Part shown: positions 34,001-41,660 of the stretch, one piece after another
Layout: every line of letters begins with the position of its first letter
How positions within the stretch are numbered: position 1 is the first letter of the stretch
DNA from: Paractinoplanes ferrugineus
GTDB lineage: Bacteria; Actinomycetota; Actinomycetes; Mycobacteriales; Micromonosporaceae
DNA: 64,000 nt
Assembly: GCF_016862195.1 (NCBI RefSeq)
Contig: NZ_BOMM01000014.1
Span: forward strand, 1-64,000
Direction: 5' to 3'
The notes under the pieces: generated by a model
Databases searched by the model: none
Told to the model about the DNA's origin: nothing
Seen by the model: only the letters and a program-made list of their open reading frames with translations
Position numbers and translations under genes: made by a program

Positions 34001-34213
34001 TCCACGGTCGGGCGGGGGAAATGCCTGATTACGCGGAAATGGCGTCGCCCGGCGCCATGCCGGTACGTCAGTTTCCGCGTCGAGCGCCGCGCCGGTGTTC
34101 GACCAGGGACTATCCTGCGTCGCCCAGCCGTTCACCCGAGCGCGCTCACGCGAATCGGCACCGTTGCCGCCTTCGGCGGCTCCAGTGTCTCCGGAATGCC
34201 CTGATTCATCCAC
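31007..34213 (-). CDS. 1068-residue largely disordered repeat protein with two small folded domains
   Basis: The start GTG at 34213 has GAGGAG 6 nt upstream; an in-frame ATG at 34255 lacks one. The first 430 residues are Pro/Arg/Ser-rich. A small alpha/beta domain (about 435-505) includes FDVQAILTAVRGVDGVRDAS and PAEVSRRVARLLQDRMG. Next comes a region of ADAEPYQ heptads and then about 190 residues of ELSRx, GLSHG and EQSRN pentads. The last 130 residues fold: ILIENVHVNTYGTDASVEVH, LAVGGRTASGV and VDGYLLRLCAMATAGAVNDL, which faintly recalls the LeuA regulatory domain. No membrane segment. I do not recognise a function. Confidence 0.85.
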   Translation of the reverse strand: MDESGHSGDTGAAEGGNGADSRERARVNGWATQDSPWSNTGAALDAETDVPAWRRATPFPRNQAFPPPDRGYTPGQPNPLQSIPVQPASAAPAPTPAPTPPGFVDAQQSGEIPPSVAPTNGQNWSDTRPRYSDLLAHLTPPGGEPARAPVPRTESTNDPTSPGELRSGELRPGEFRRGELGLGSRAMTEPGAGPRSVAERLVPERSMPERSMTERVVSAMSEQTLGSDPRPVSGGERDAAGRPTSLRSAEPRRYDMPAPSSAPPYPYEGDLDDSRPASALPAAPVQQRAAVPLVRPAAPAVRRPDWSAPEPPRTQSPAAPVAAPSLARPSYDPSSFPRRVSYDSGPAAEPSGYVPPPAYASFGSPAAGTGGPAEPGTRGLPQRVPAQPDVPRVPEPPLTEPTAETPELARIATHLRRGSTVQPREREEGFDVQAILTAVRGVDGVRDASLRATPSGAHSLRLDLAEGADPAEVSRRVARLLQDRMGLDAAMKGDTAPMPTAQRSAPPAPAPPTALTQPTAPAQPSATAQRGASAQPAPTAQPAAQHSAPTAPRSGPPAAPSAAAPAPERLAERVRPARDERPADLVPPGRAPELYGTDTDAYRADADAYRAAPKPRRADAESYQSGAAPYRADAEPYQADAEPYQADAEPYQAGGEPRRTDTQPYSADAESYQAGTESRRADAETYPASPGSRRADAEARRVAPEPYRDDAESRRADAEPYGSDPEARRPDPSRAELSRTELSRTELSRFEPSHGGLSHGGLSHGGLSRTEQSRNEQAREEQTREEQSHGKQSHGEPSREEQAHGEPFREEQSHGEPSRTELSRNDQSRNEQSRNELSRNELSRDEMSRNESPRNEPSRAELSRAELSRAELSRAEPESRRAEPYRAESESRRAEQYRAAESGLRRDESRADDVVPADDDPGPPRPLYPGERPGPRILIENVHVNTYGTDASVEVHLAVGGRTASGVADGPAVDGYLLRLCAMATAGAVNDLLNESDHPDGPARCFVEHAALVPFGNAQVAVVVLLLSCNSWVEQLAGSSVVSGDDRHAMVRATLAAVNRRLEALLSQ
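31590..32010 (-). repeat. 15-bp coding repeat array (ELSRx pentads)
   Basis: Units like CGGGACAGCTCCGCC recur every 15 bp, near perfectly at 31590-31640 and degenerately to about 32010, with GTGGGACAGCCCGCC variants near 31915-31960. They encode xxLSR and GLSHG pentapeptides in the central part of the 1068-residue protein. Confidence 0.8.
32253..32336 (-). repeat. 21-bp coding repeat (ADAEPYQ heptads), four copies
   Basis: TCGGCCTGATACGGCTCTGCA occurs at 32274-32294 and 32295-32315 exactly, with near copies on both sides. It encodes ADAEPYQ heptads. The period differs from the neighbouring 15-bp array. Confidence 0.8.
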
Positions 34214-34373
34214 CGCGCGCTCCTCGCTCGCCCGTGCTGAGGCTACCGTGTGCATGCGGTGGCGATAAGTTGCAGCGTCGCGACAGTTGCCCGGCTCGAC
34301 CGCGGCTAGCGCCGATCCGGACAATCCGCGCCGACCGAACCGCGGGGACCAATCCCCTGGAGGTTAAACAGAG

Positions 34374-35033
34374 ATGACCGCTGCTTCTGGCGGGGCCCAG
34401 ACGACCCGGCCCACCCGCCTGCCGCGCTCGGCGCGACGCAAGCAATTGCTGGCCGCCGCGCAGCAGGTCTTCGTGGCGCAGGGTTACCACGCGGCCGCGA
34501 TGGATGACATCGCCGAGCGCGCTGGAGTCTCCAAACCAGTGCTCTACCAGCACTTCCCCGGCAAGCTGGAGCTTTATCTGGCACTGCTGGACACGCACTG
34601 CGACGCGATAATCGCCAAGGTGCGCGACGCGATGCTGGCCACCGCCGACAACAAGGAGCGGGTCAAGGGCGCCGTGGAGGCGTACTTCGACTTCGTCGAC
34701 CACGAGAGCGAGGCGTTCCGGCTCGTCTTCGAGTCCGACCTGCGCAACGACCCGCAGGTGCGCCAGCGGGTCGAGCGGGTCGAGCAGGGCTGCATCGCCG
34801 CGGTCACCGACACGATCATCTCGGATACGGCGCAGAGTTCCGACAAGGCCGAGCTGCTCGCTTCGGGTCTCGTCGGGGCGGCCGGACAGTCGGCTCAGTT
34901 CTGGCTGGCGAACGGACGGCGTACGCCTAAAGCTGAAGCCGAAGCGCTCGTAGCTGCACTGATCTGGCGTGGCATCGCCAGCTTCCCGCTCCAGGAAGGC
35001 TCAACCAGCGGAACAACGGCCGAAATCGGATAG
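34374..35033 (+). CDS. TetR family regulator (Rv3208-like)
   Basis: 219 residues. Helix-turn-helix YHAAAMDDIAERAGVSKPVLYQHFPGKLELY (about 38-68). The C-terminal domain FVDHESEAFRLVFESDLRND is that of the actinobacterial group next to DUF3107 genes, and M. tuberculosis Rv3208 has the same position. GGAGG stands 10 nt before the ATG. It is divergent from the 1068-residue gene across 160 nt that contain no palindrome I would call an operator. Ligand unknown. Confidence 0.92.
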   Translation: MTAASGGAQTTRPTRLPRSARRKQLLAAAQQVFVAQGYHAAAMDDIAERAGVSKPVLYQHFPGKLELYLALLDTHCDAIIAKVRDAMLATADNKERVKGAVEAYFDFVDHESEAFRLVFESDLRNDPQVRQRVERVEQGCIAAVTDTIISDTAQSSDKAELLASGLVGAAGQSAQFWLANGRRTPKAEAEALVAALIWRGIASFPLQEGSTSGTTAEIG

Positions 35034-35071
35034 CCTTCAGAGCGGTAACACGCGTACAGAGGGAGGGCCCC

Positions 35072-35296
35072 GTGGAGGTCAAGATCGGCGTGCAGCACAC
35101 GCCGCGTGAGCTGGTGCTGGAGAGCGCTCAGTCCCCGGCGGAGGTCGAGCAGGCCGTGACCGAGGCGATGGCCAAGGACAGCGTGCTGTCGCTCACGGAT
35201 GAGAAGGGCCGCAAGGTGATCATCCCGATCGCCAAGGTGGCCTACGTGGAGATCGCCGAGTCGTCCAACCGGCCGTTCGGCTTCACCACGCGCTGA
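35072..35296 (+). CDS. DUF3107 small protein (TB9.4/Rv3208A-like)
   Basis: 74 residues, starting VEVKIGVQHTPRELVLES and ending YVEIAESSNRPFGF. This is DUF3107, a compact beta-rich ATP-binding-like small protein conserved across actinobacteria, of unknown role. GAGGGAGG precedes the GTG. It follows the TetR gene by 38 nt and is closed by a terminator, so the two may be one transcript. Confidence 0.93.
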   Translation: MEVKIGVQHTPRELVLESAQSPAEVEQAVTEAMAKDSVLSLTDEKGRKVIIPIAKVAYVEIAESSNRPFGFTTR

Positions 35297-35311
35297 GGTA
35301 ACTCCTCTTCC

Positions 35312-35343
35312 GGAGGGCATCCCGACGCATCGGGGTGCCCTCC
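35312..35343 (+). terminator. hairpin after the DUF3107 gene
   Basis: GGAGGGCATCCCGA (35312-35325) pairs with TCGGGGTGCCCTCC (35330-35343) over a CGCA loop, with one G-T wobble. There is no T tract. It begins 15 nt past the stop codon. Confidence 0.75.
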
Positions 35344-35381
35344 CGTAACTTCGCTCTGAGGTGCACGATCTCGTAGTCGGG

Positions 35382-35387
35382 TAGACT
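35382..35387 (+). promoter_or_regulatory. -10 box TAGACT of the DEAD-box helicase transcript
   Basis: TAGACT lies just before the structured leader; initiation 7 nt downstream (about 35394) would coincide with the first base of the outer stem. No convincing -35 box is visible. It implies a 5' untranslated region of about 160 nt. Confidence 0.4.
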
Positions 35388-35393
35388 GGCCCC

Positions 35394-35453
35394 GTTGCCG
35401 TCGACGTCGATTCGTTTCCGCCTACCCGGGGGAACAAGAATCGCCGCAGCAAC
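35394..35453 (+). ncRNA. structured RNA leader upstream of the helicase gene
   Basis: Three nested pairings can be drawn. GTTGC (35394-35398) pairs with GCAAC (35449-35453), CGATTC (35408-35413) with GAATCG (35438-35443), and GTTTCC (35414-35419) with GGGAAC (35430-35435, one G-U). A 10-nt loop GCCTACCCGG and an AA bulge complete it. The remaining about 100 nt to the ATG are pyrimidine-rich and unassigned. DEAD-box helicase mRNAs are often autoregulated through their leaders; I infer a cis-acting element but recognise no known riboswitch class. Confidence 0.4.
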
Positions 35454-35555
35454 CCGCGCGCGTGCGGCCCGCTTTGACCAGCGTGTGGCCCGCGCCCTAC
35501 CCACAGCGCGCCCCTGAAACGACGGGCGCACCACGAGAGGCACCCGTAAAACTTC

Positions 35556-37691
<2,136 letters not shown>

Positions 37692-37702
37692 TCGAATTCC
37701 GT

Positions 37703-37737
37703 TTCGGCCACGTCCCCCGGTGGGGGACGTGGCCGAA
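37703..37737 (+). terminator. 16-bp perfect hairpin after the helicase gene
   Basis: TTCGGCCACGTCCCCC (37703-37718) and GGGGGACGTGGCCGAA (37722-37737) pair without mismatch over a GGT loop, 11 nt past the stop. A weak T-containing stretch GCGTTTG follows. The rest of the gap to 37863 shows nothing. Confidence 0.85.
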
Positions 37738-37863
37738 TGCGTTTGCGGGGCGTCGGGTGACCACCGGGGCCGGGCCGCAACGGGCGGACGGCCGTTCGTC
37801 CGACGGCGCTCCGACTGCTCGGCGGGACTCGGGCAGCCCGTATCCGTAGATGATTTTTGGAAG

Positions 37864-38508
37864 TCAGGTCCAGCGCTGCCGGAGGTCGTCGTGCATGGCG
37901 ATGGTGAGCCGGCAGGCTTCGAGCACCTCGGTGATGAACTCGTCCTGTTCGTCGGGTGACCAGGGCACTGTGTCGAGTAACTGGCGGTAGTAGGTCTCGA
38001 AGGCTTCCGGGTCGAGGTCGGCGAAGACGAAGAATCGAAGGCCGTCACCGGCGAAACCGTAGGCGCGGGCAATGGCCCGGCCGAGTTGCCGGCCGCCGGA
38101 AAGGTCGCCCAGGTAGCGCGTGTAATGGTGGGCGACGAAGCCGATCGGGTGTGAGTTGGCGGCGTACCGCACGCGGGTGCAGTAGGTCGTGGTGGCCGGA
38201 AGCGCCGCGATTCTCGACGACCACCGTGGGCCGTAGAGAAACCGCAGGTCAGCCTCGAGCGCCGGCAATCGGTCGAGCTCCGGGAAGACGAACGTCCGGG
38301 CCACCGGGTCGTCGATCATCGTGCGCGCGGCGAGCTCGAGCGACTCGTAGAGGAACCAGTGCTGGGCCGCGAGATCGGCGTAGGCCTCCCACGGCAGCAG
38401 ACCGGTGGCCAGCGCATCCAGGAATCTGCTGGAGTGGGCCGCGCCGTGCGCGATCCAGGTGTCCCGGCGCAGCCGGGCGGAGAGCCGGTGCATTCCCGGA
38501 TCCGCCAT
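37864..38508 (-). CDS. biliverdin-producing haem oxygenase
   Basis: 214 residues. It opens haem to biliverdin, iron and CO using oxygen and electrons, in the cytoplasm, usually for iron acquisition. The distal helix motif YLGDLSGGRQLGRAIARAYG is clear, as are QHWFLYESLELAA and GFVAHHYTRYLG. The proximal His is probably H21 in WIAHGAAHSSRF; the family usually has HxxAE, here HxxAH. The ATG at 38508 has AAGGTGAG upstream; a GTG 12 nt earlier is less likely. It stands alone with no visible Fur or DtxR box. Confidence 0.92.
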   Translation of the reverse strand: MADPGMHRLSARLRRDTWIAHGAAHSSRFLDALATGLLPWEAYADLAAQHWFLYESLELAARTMIDDPVARTFVFPELDRLPALEADLRFLYGPRWSSRIAALPATTTYCTRVRYAANSHPIGFVAHHYTRYLGDLSGGRQLGRAIARAYGFAGDGLRFFVFADLDPEAFETYYRQLLDTVPWSPDEQDEFITEVLEACRLTIAMHDDLRQRWT

Positions 38509-38625
38509 CGCTGATCTCACCTTCTGTCACCGGTTTCGCTGGGGGCACAGCGTAGCCATTGATTTACTTCATGTCCCATACCTCGCGGCGGAATTCCGCG
38601 TCGAACGGCCAGGCACAATTGAGGG

Positions 38626-39765
38626 ATGCCCCAGCCCTTGGCGGACGTTCTCGCCGAAGTTCGCACCCTCCTGCTCGATCCCGGGTTCACCCGCGCCGTG
38701 GCGGCCGGCCGCCGACGTGGTCTGACACCGTCCGTGACCAGGGCAGAACTACGCCCGGTGGCACTGAAGGCCGGCCCGAAGTTGCAGATCGTCACCGACG
38801 ACGGCTCCCGTCCGTTCACGCGCAACGTCGCCCCGGGTGCGGAGGCCGGCGCGGCCGTCGACGAGCTGCTCGCGGAACCGTTCGGGAACTGGCATGTGGA
38901 GACGGCATCGGGCACCCTGCAGGTGCGGATCACCAAGAAGGGTGATGCTCAGGTGCATCGGTCCGCCCCGGTCGCGGCCGCTCCGCCCGCCGCCTCGCAC
39001 GATCGGGCCAAGCAGTGGCTGCTCGATCCGGGTGACCCGTTGTTCTCGGTGATCGGCGGTAACGCGGCCAAGCGGCGCCAGGTCGACGCGTTCCTGCGCG
39101 CGCTGGCGGCCACGCTGCCCGCCTCGCTGCCGTCCCCGCTGCGCGTCGTGGACCTGGGCTGCGGCAATGCCTACCTGACCTTCGCCGCCTACCGGTATCT
39201 GGCCGGGCTGGGCGTCTCGGTCCAGGTGGTGGGCGTCGATGTGCGCGAGGATCAGCGCGTACGCAACACCGCCGTCGCCGAGTCTCTCGGCTGTTCCGAC
39301 GATGTGACCTTCGTCGCCGGGACCATCTCGGACGCGTCGCTGCCGTTCACGCCGGACCTGGTGCTTGCCTTGCACGCCTGCGACACCGCCACCGACGACG
39401 CTCTCGCGCGGGCCGTGCGCTGGGAGTCGAGTTGGGTGTTGGCGGCGCCGTGCTGCCACCACGACATCGCCGCCCAGTTGAAGGGTTCTTCCGCGCCCGC
39501 CCCGTTCGGCGAGCTCACCCGCCACGCGATCATGCGGGAGCGCTTCGCCGACGTGCTCACCGATTCGCTGCGGGCTTCGCTGCTTCGGCTGAGCGGCTAC
39601 AAGGTGGAGGTGGTCGAGTTCATCGATTCCGCCCACACCCCACGCAACCTGCTGCTTCGCGCGCGCCGCACCGGTGCCGCGCCGACCGAGGCCCAGCGCG
39701 AGGAGTACGAAAACCTGACCGGTCAGTGGTCCGTGACTCCCGCGCTGGCGAAGCTCCTCAGCTGA
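38626..39765 (+). CDS. SAM-dependent methyltransferase (METTL25/Methyltransf_32-like)
   Basis: 379 residues. The SAM site is VVDLGCGNAYLTFAAYRYL; LALHACDTATDDAL and the motif APCCHHDIAAQL are characteristic of the METTL25 group, whose members act on RNA or ribosomal protein. About 150 N-terminal residues precede the catalytic domain and may bind the substrate. A CACAAT box 6 nt before the ATG suggests leaderless transcription. Its end overlaps the convergent copper-operon gene by 8 nt. Confidence 0.9.
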   Translation: MPQPLADVLAEVRTLLLDPGFTRAVAAGRRRGLTPSVTRAELRPVALKAGPKLQIVTDDGSRPFTRNVAPGAEAGAAVDELLAEPFGNWHVETASGTLQVRITKKGDAQVHRSAPVAAAPPAASHDRAKQWLLDPGDPLFSVIGGNAAKRRQVDAFLRALAATLPASLPSPLRVVDLGCGNAYLTFAAYRYLAGLGVSVQVVGVDVREDQRVRNTAVAESLGCSDDVTFVAGTISDASLPFTPDLVLALHACDTATDDALARAVRWESSWVLAAPCCHHDIAAQLKGSSAPAPFGELTRHAIMRERFADVLTDSLRASLLRLSGYKVEVVEFIDSAHTPRNLLLRARRTGAAPTEAQREEYENLTGQWSVTPALAKLLS

Positions 39766-41005
39766 CCTCGACCGTCCAAGCCGCGGTGTGGACCTGGCCG
39801 GCCACCTGGAAGTCGAAGAACATCCGGTAGGTCCCACCGCTCGGCACCGACAGCCAGAACTTGACCTTTCCGTCGACCGGCTGCGCCTCCGGATGGACGT
39901 GCACATAGGCCAGGTCGCCCGCACGCAGCACGACCAGGTGCCCGAACGCCCCCAGGTACGGTTCGAGCACGGCCGGCTTGCGGTCGGGTCCGGCCACGCC
40001 GAACAGCATCGGCTGCGTCGACTTGGTGCTGGGCTCGCCCTCGTAGCCGACCGCGAACCCGTCCGCAGCCACGGCCTTGACCGGCGCGGGCAGAGCAATG
40101 GGCAGGTAGTTGCCCGCCACCGTCAGGTCGCTGCCCAGCGTCGTCGCGATCTGCGTGCCCCCGACCACCGCCGTGAAGTCGGCGATCATCCGATAGATCC
40201 CGGGCTGCGCCAACGTCAGGTCGATCCCCCACGTCCCGTCGGCCGCCATGCTCGGGTGCAGATGCTGGAAGCCGCTCAGATCACGCCGAATCACGATCAG
40301 ATGCAGCAACTTCTCATGCACGATCGCGTACGTCGTGACCGGCGCCCCGCCCGCCCCGACGATCCGGAAGCTGAGCCGCTGCTTCTGCCCCGCCGTGAAC
40401 GTCGTCGTGGTCGGCACCAGGGTCAACCCACCCGAACTCAGGGAGAGTCCCCCCACCGCGGCCCCCATCGCGGTGGTCGGAGCCGCCCCACCCTGCGTCA
40501 CGGTGCCATCGGTGTTGTGGGAGTGCGGCCGGCTCTCGTCCATGGCCATGCCCGGCATAGACGTTCCGGTCGTGCCGGCCACACCGCTCATCGGCGGAGC
40601 CGAGGCCGAAGTCGTGGAGTTGTTGAGCCGCCCGATCCCATAGCCCGCGAACAGCACCACAATCAGGAACGCCCCGAACGCCGCCAGCCGAAACCCAGCC
40701 TTGTCCCCCGCCGCCGCGGTTGACCTGGCAAGCCCGAACTCCGGCGCCCCGACATCATCCGCGCCGCCCAGCTGAGCCGTGGCAGTCGCGCGGGCCTCCT
40801 CAGCCGTGGCAGTCGCGCGGGCCGGCTGAGCCGTGGCAGTCGCGCGGGCCGGCTGAGCTGCGGCGGTCGTGGCCGCCGAGGGGGCCTCGGGGGTGGTACG
40901 GGCCGATTCGCCGCCCGTGGCCGGGCTTGGGTTGAGGCCGGTTTCCTCGCCGGCCGGTCGCGGGAGGGCGGCCGTCGGGTCGTCGGTGGGTGAGCCGTCA
41001 GGCAT
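39758..41005 (-). CDS. His/Met-rich membrane-anchored protein of the copper operon
   Basis: 415 residues. A cytoplasmic Ala/Thr-rich N-terminus with repeated ARATATAQPARATATA, one transmembrane helix (about 107-125: FGAFLIVVLFAGYGIGRL), then an extracytoplasmic part. That part opens with SMPGMAMDESRPHSH, a plausible Cu(I)/Cu(II) site, followed by two similar beta domains, each with a long His pattern: LLHLIVIRRDLSGFQHLHP and GHLVVLRAGDLAYVHVHP. Its ATG overlaps the copZ stop by 8 nt. I infer an outward-facing copper-binding or copper-sequestering protein; no enzyme motif is visible. Confidence 0.85.
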   Translation of the reverse strand: MPDGSPTDDPTAALPRPAGEETGLNPSPATGGESARTTPEAPSAATTAAAQPARATATAQPARATATAEEARATATAQLGGADDVGAPEFGLARSTAAAGDKAGFRLAAFGAFLIVVLFAGYGIGRLNNSTTSASAPPMSGVAGTTGTSMPGMAMDESRPHSHNTDGTVTQGGAAPTTAMGAAVGGLSLSSGGLTLVPTTTTFTAGQKQRLSFRIVGAGGAPVTTYAIVHEKLLHLIVIRRDLSGFQHLHPSMAADGTWGIDLTLAQPGIYRMIADFTAVVGGTQIATTLGSDLTVAGNYLPIALPAPVKAVAADGFAVGYEGEPSTKSTQPMLFGVAGPDRKPAVLEPYLGAFGHLVVLRAGDLAYVHVHPEAQPVDGKVKFWLSVPSGGTYRMFFDFQVAGQVHTAAWTVEVS

Positions 41006-41210
41006 TCGCGAGCTCGTAGCCGGCCTCGTCGACCGCGGCACGCACAGCGTCGTCGGACAGGGGCTTCTCGCTGGTCACGGTGACCGTGCCGGACGACAGG
41101 TCGACCTGCACCTCCCCGACACCCGGCAGGGCGGAGAGCTCACCGGTGACGGCCTGGACGCAGTGCGAGCAGGTCATCCCGGTCACGGTGTAGGTGCTGG
41201 TCACAGCCAT
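40998..41210 (-). CDS. copZ: copper chaperone CopZ (HMA domain)
   Basis: 70 residues, a single heavy-metal-associated domain. GMTCSHC (Cys 14 and 17) binds Cu(I), and the ferredoxin-like fold is complete: VQAVTGELSALPGVGEVQVD, then VRAAVDEAGYEL. It carries copper in the cytoplasm, normally to a P-type ATPase; none is encoded nearby. AAGG stands 7 nt before the ATG. It lies between csoR and the His/Met-rich protein in one operon, 40 nt after csoR. Confidence 0.95.
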   Translation of the reverse strand: MAVTSTYTVTGMTCSHCVQAVTGELSALPGVGEVQVDLSSGTVTVTSEKPLSDDAVRAAVDEAGYELANA

Positions 41211-41250
41211 GAAACTGCCTTTCTGGAAGTTCTTCGAGATCGGCGCGTGT

Positions 41251-41556
41251 TCAGGAGCGCACGAGCCTGGCAATCGCGTCCGACGCCTCTTTGACCTTGG
41301 CGGTCGGGTCACCGGCCCGCGCCGCGTCGACGACGCAGTGGGCGAGGTGGTCTTCGAGCAGACCGACCGCCACCGCCTGAAGCGCACTCTTGGCGGCGGA
41401 TATCTGAGTCAGGACGTCGATGCAGTAAGTGTCCTCGTCGACCATCCGCTGAAGCCCCCGGATCTGGCCCTCGATGCGTCGTAGACGCCCGAGCAGTGCC
41501 GCCTTGTCCCCGGAATAACCATGCGGACCGTGGTTTGTAGTCGGCTCTTCGGACAT
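41251..41556 (-). CDS. csoR: copper-sensing repressor CsoR
   Basis: 101 residues, all-helical CsoR/RcnR fold. The copper ligands Cys 45, His 70 and Cys 74 (TYCID and DHLAHC) have the 25- and 4-residue spacing of M. tuberculosis CsoR (Cys 36, His 61, Cys 65). KAALLGRLRRIEGQIRGLQRMV is the DNA-binding helix region. Apo-CsoR represses copper genes and releases DNA on Cu(I) binding. The ATG at 41556 is 7 nt after TATGCT, so leaderless; an in-frame ATG at 41568 would sit inside that box. Confidence 0.95.
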   Translation of the reverse strand: MSEEPTTNHGPHGYSGDKAALLGRLRRIEGQIRGLQRMVDEDTYCIDVLTQISAAKSALQAVAVGLLEDHLAHCVVDAARAGDPTAKVKEASDAIARLVRS

Positions 41557-41563
41557 GACCGCC

Positions 41564-41569
41564 AGCATA
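41564..41569 (-). promoter_or_regulatory. -10 box TATGCT of the csoR operon
   Basis: Minus-strand TATGCT followed by 7 nt and the csoR ATG. Its first three bases are the end of the CsoR-like operator, the same geometry as at 2185-2210. Confidence 0.55.
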
Positions 41570-41583
41570 CCCCCTCCCCGTAT
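41567..41583 (-). promoter_or_regulatory. CsoR-like operator, autoregulatory
   Basis: Minus strand ATACGGGGAGGGGGTAT keeps the TAC and GGGGGTA ends of known CsoR sites, but the left half is G-rich and the palindrome is imperfect. It overlaps the -10 box of csoR. Confidence 0.5.
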
Positions 41584-41660
41584 CTGAACCACTCCCGGCT
41601 CCTGTCGCCAATCTTGACCACCGACAGCGGTTTTGTCATTGCATGGCACCCTTTAGCGGG

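Noticed and set aside
31642..34377. Long plus-strand frame (911 codons) opposite the repeat protein
   Set aside because: Composition is Arg/Gly/Ser/Thr low complexity mirrored from the coding repeats, and the minus-strand frame has a ribosome binding site and conserved folded ends.
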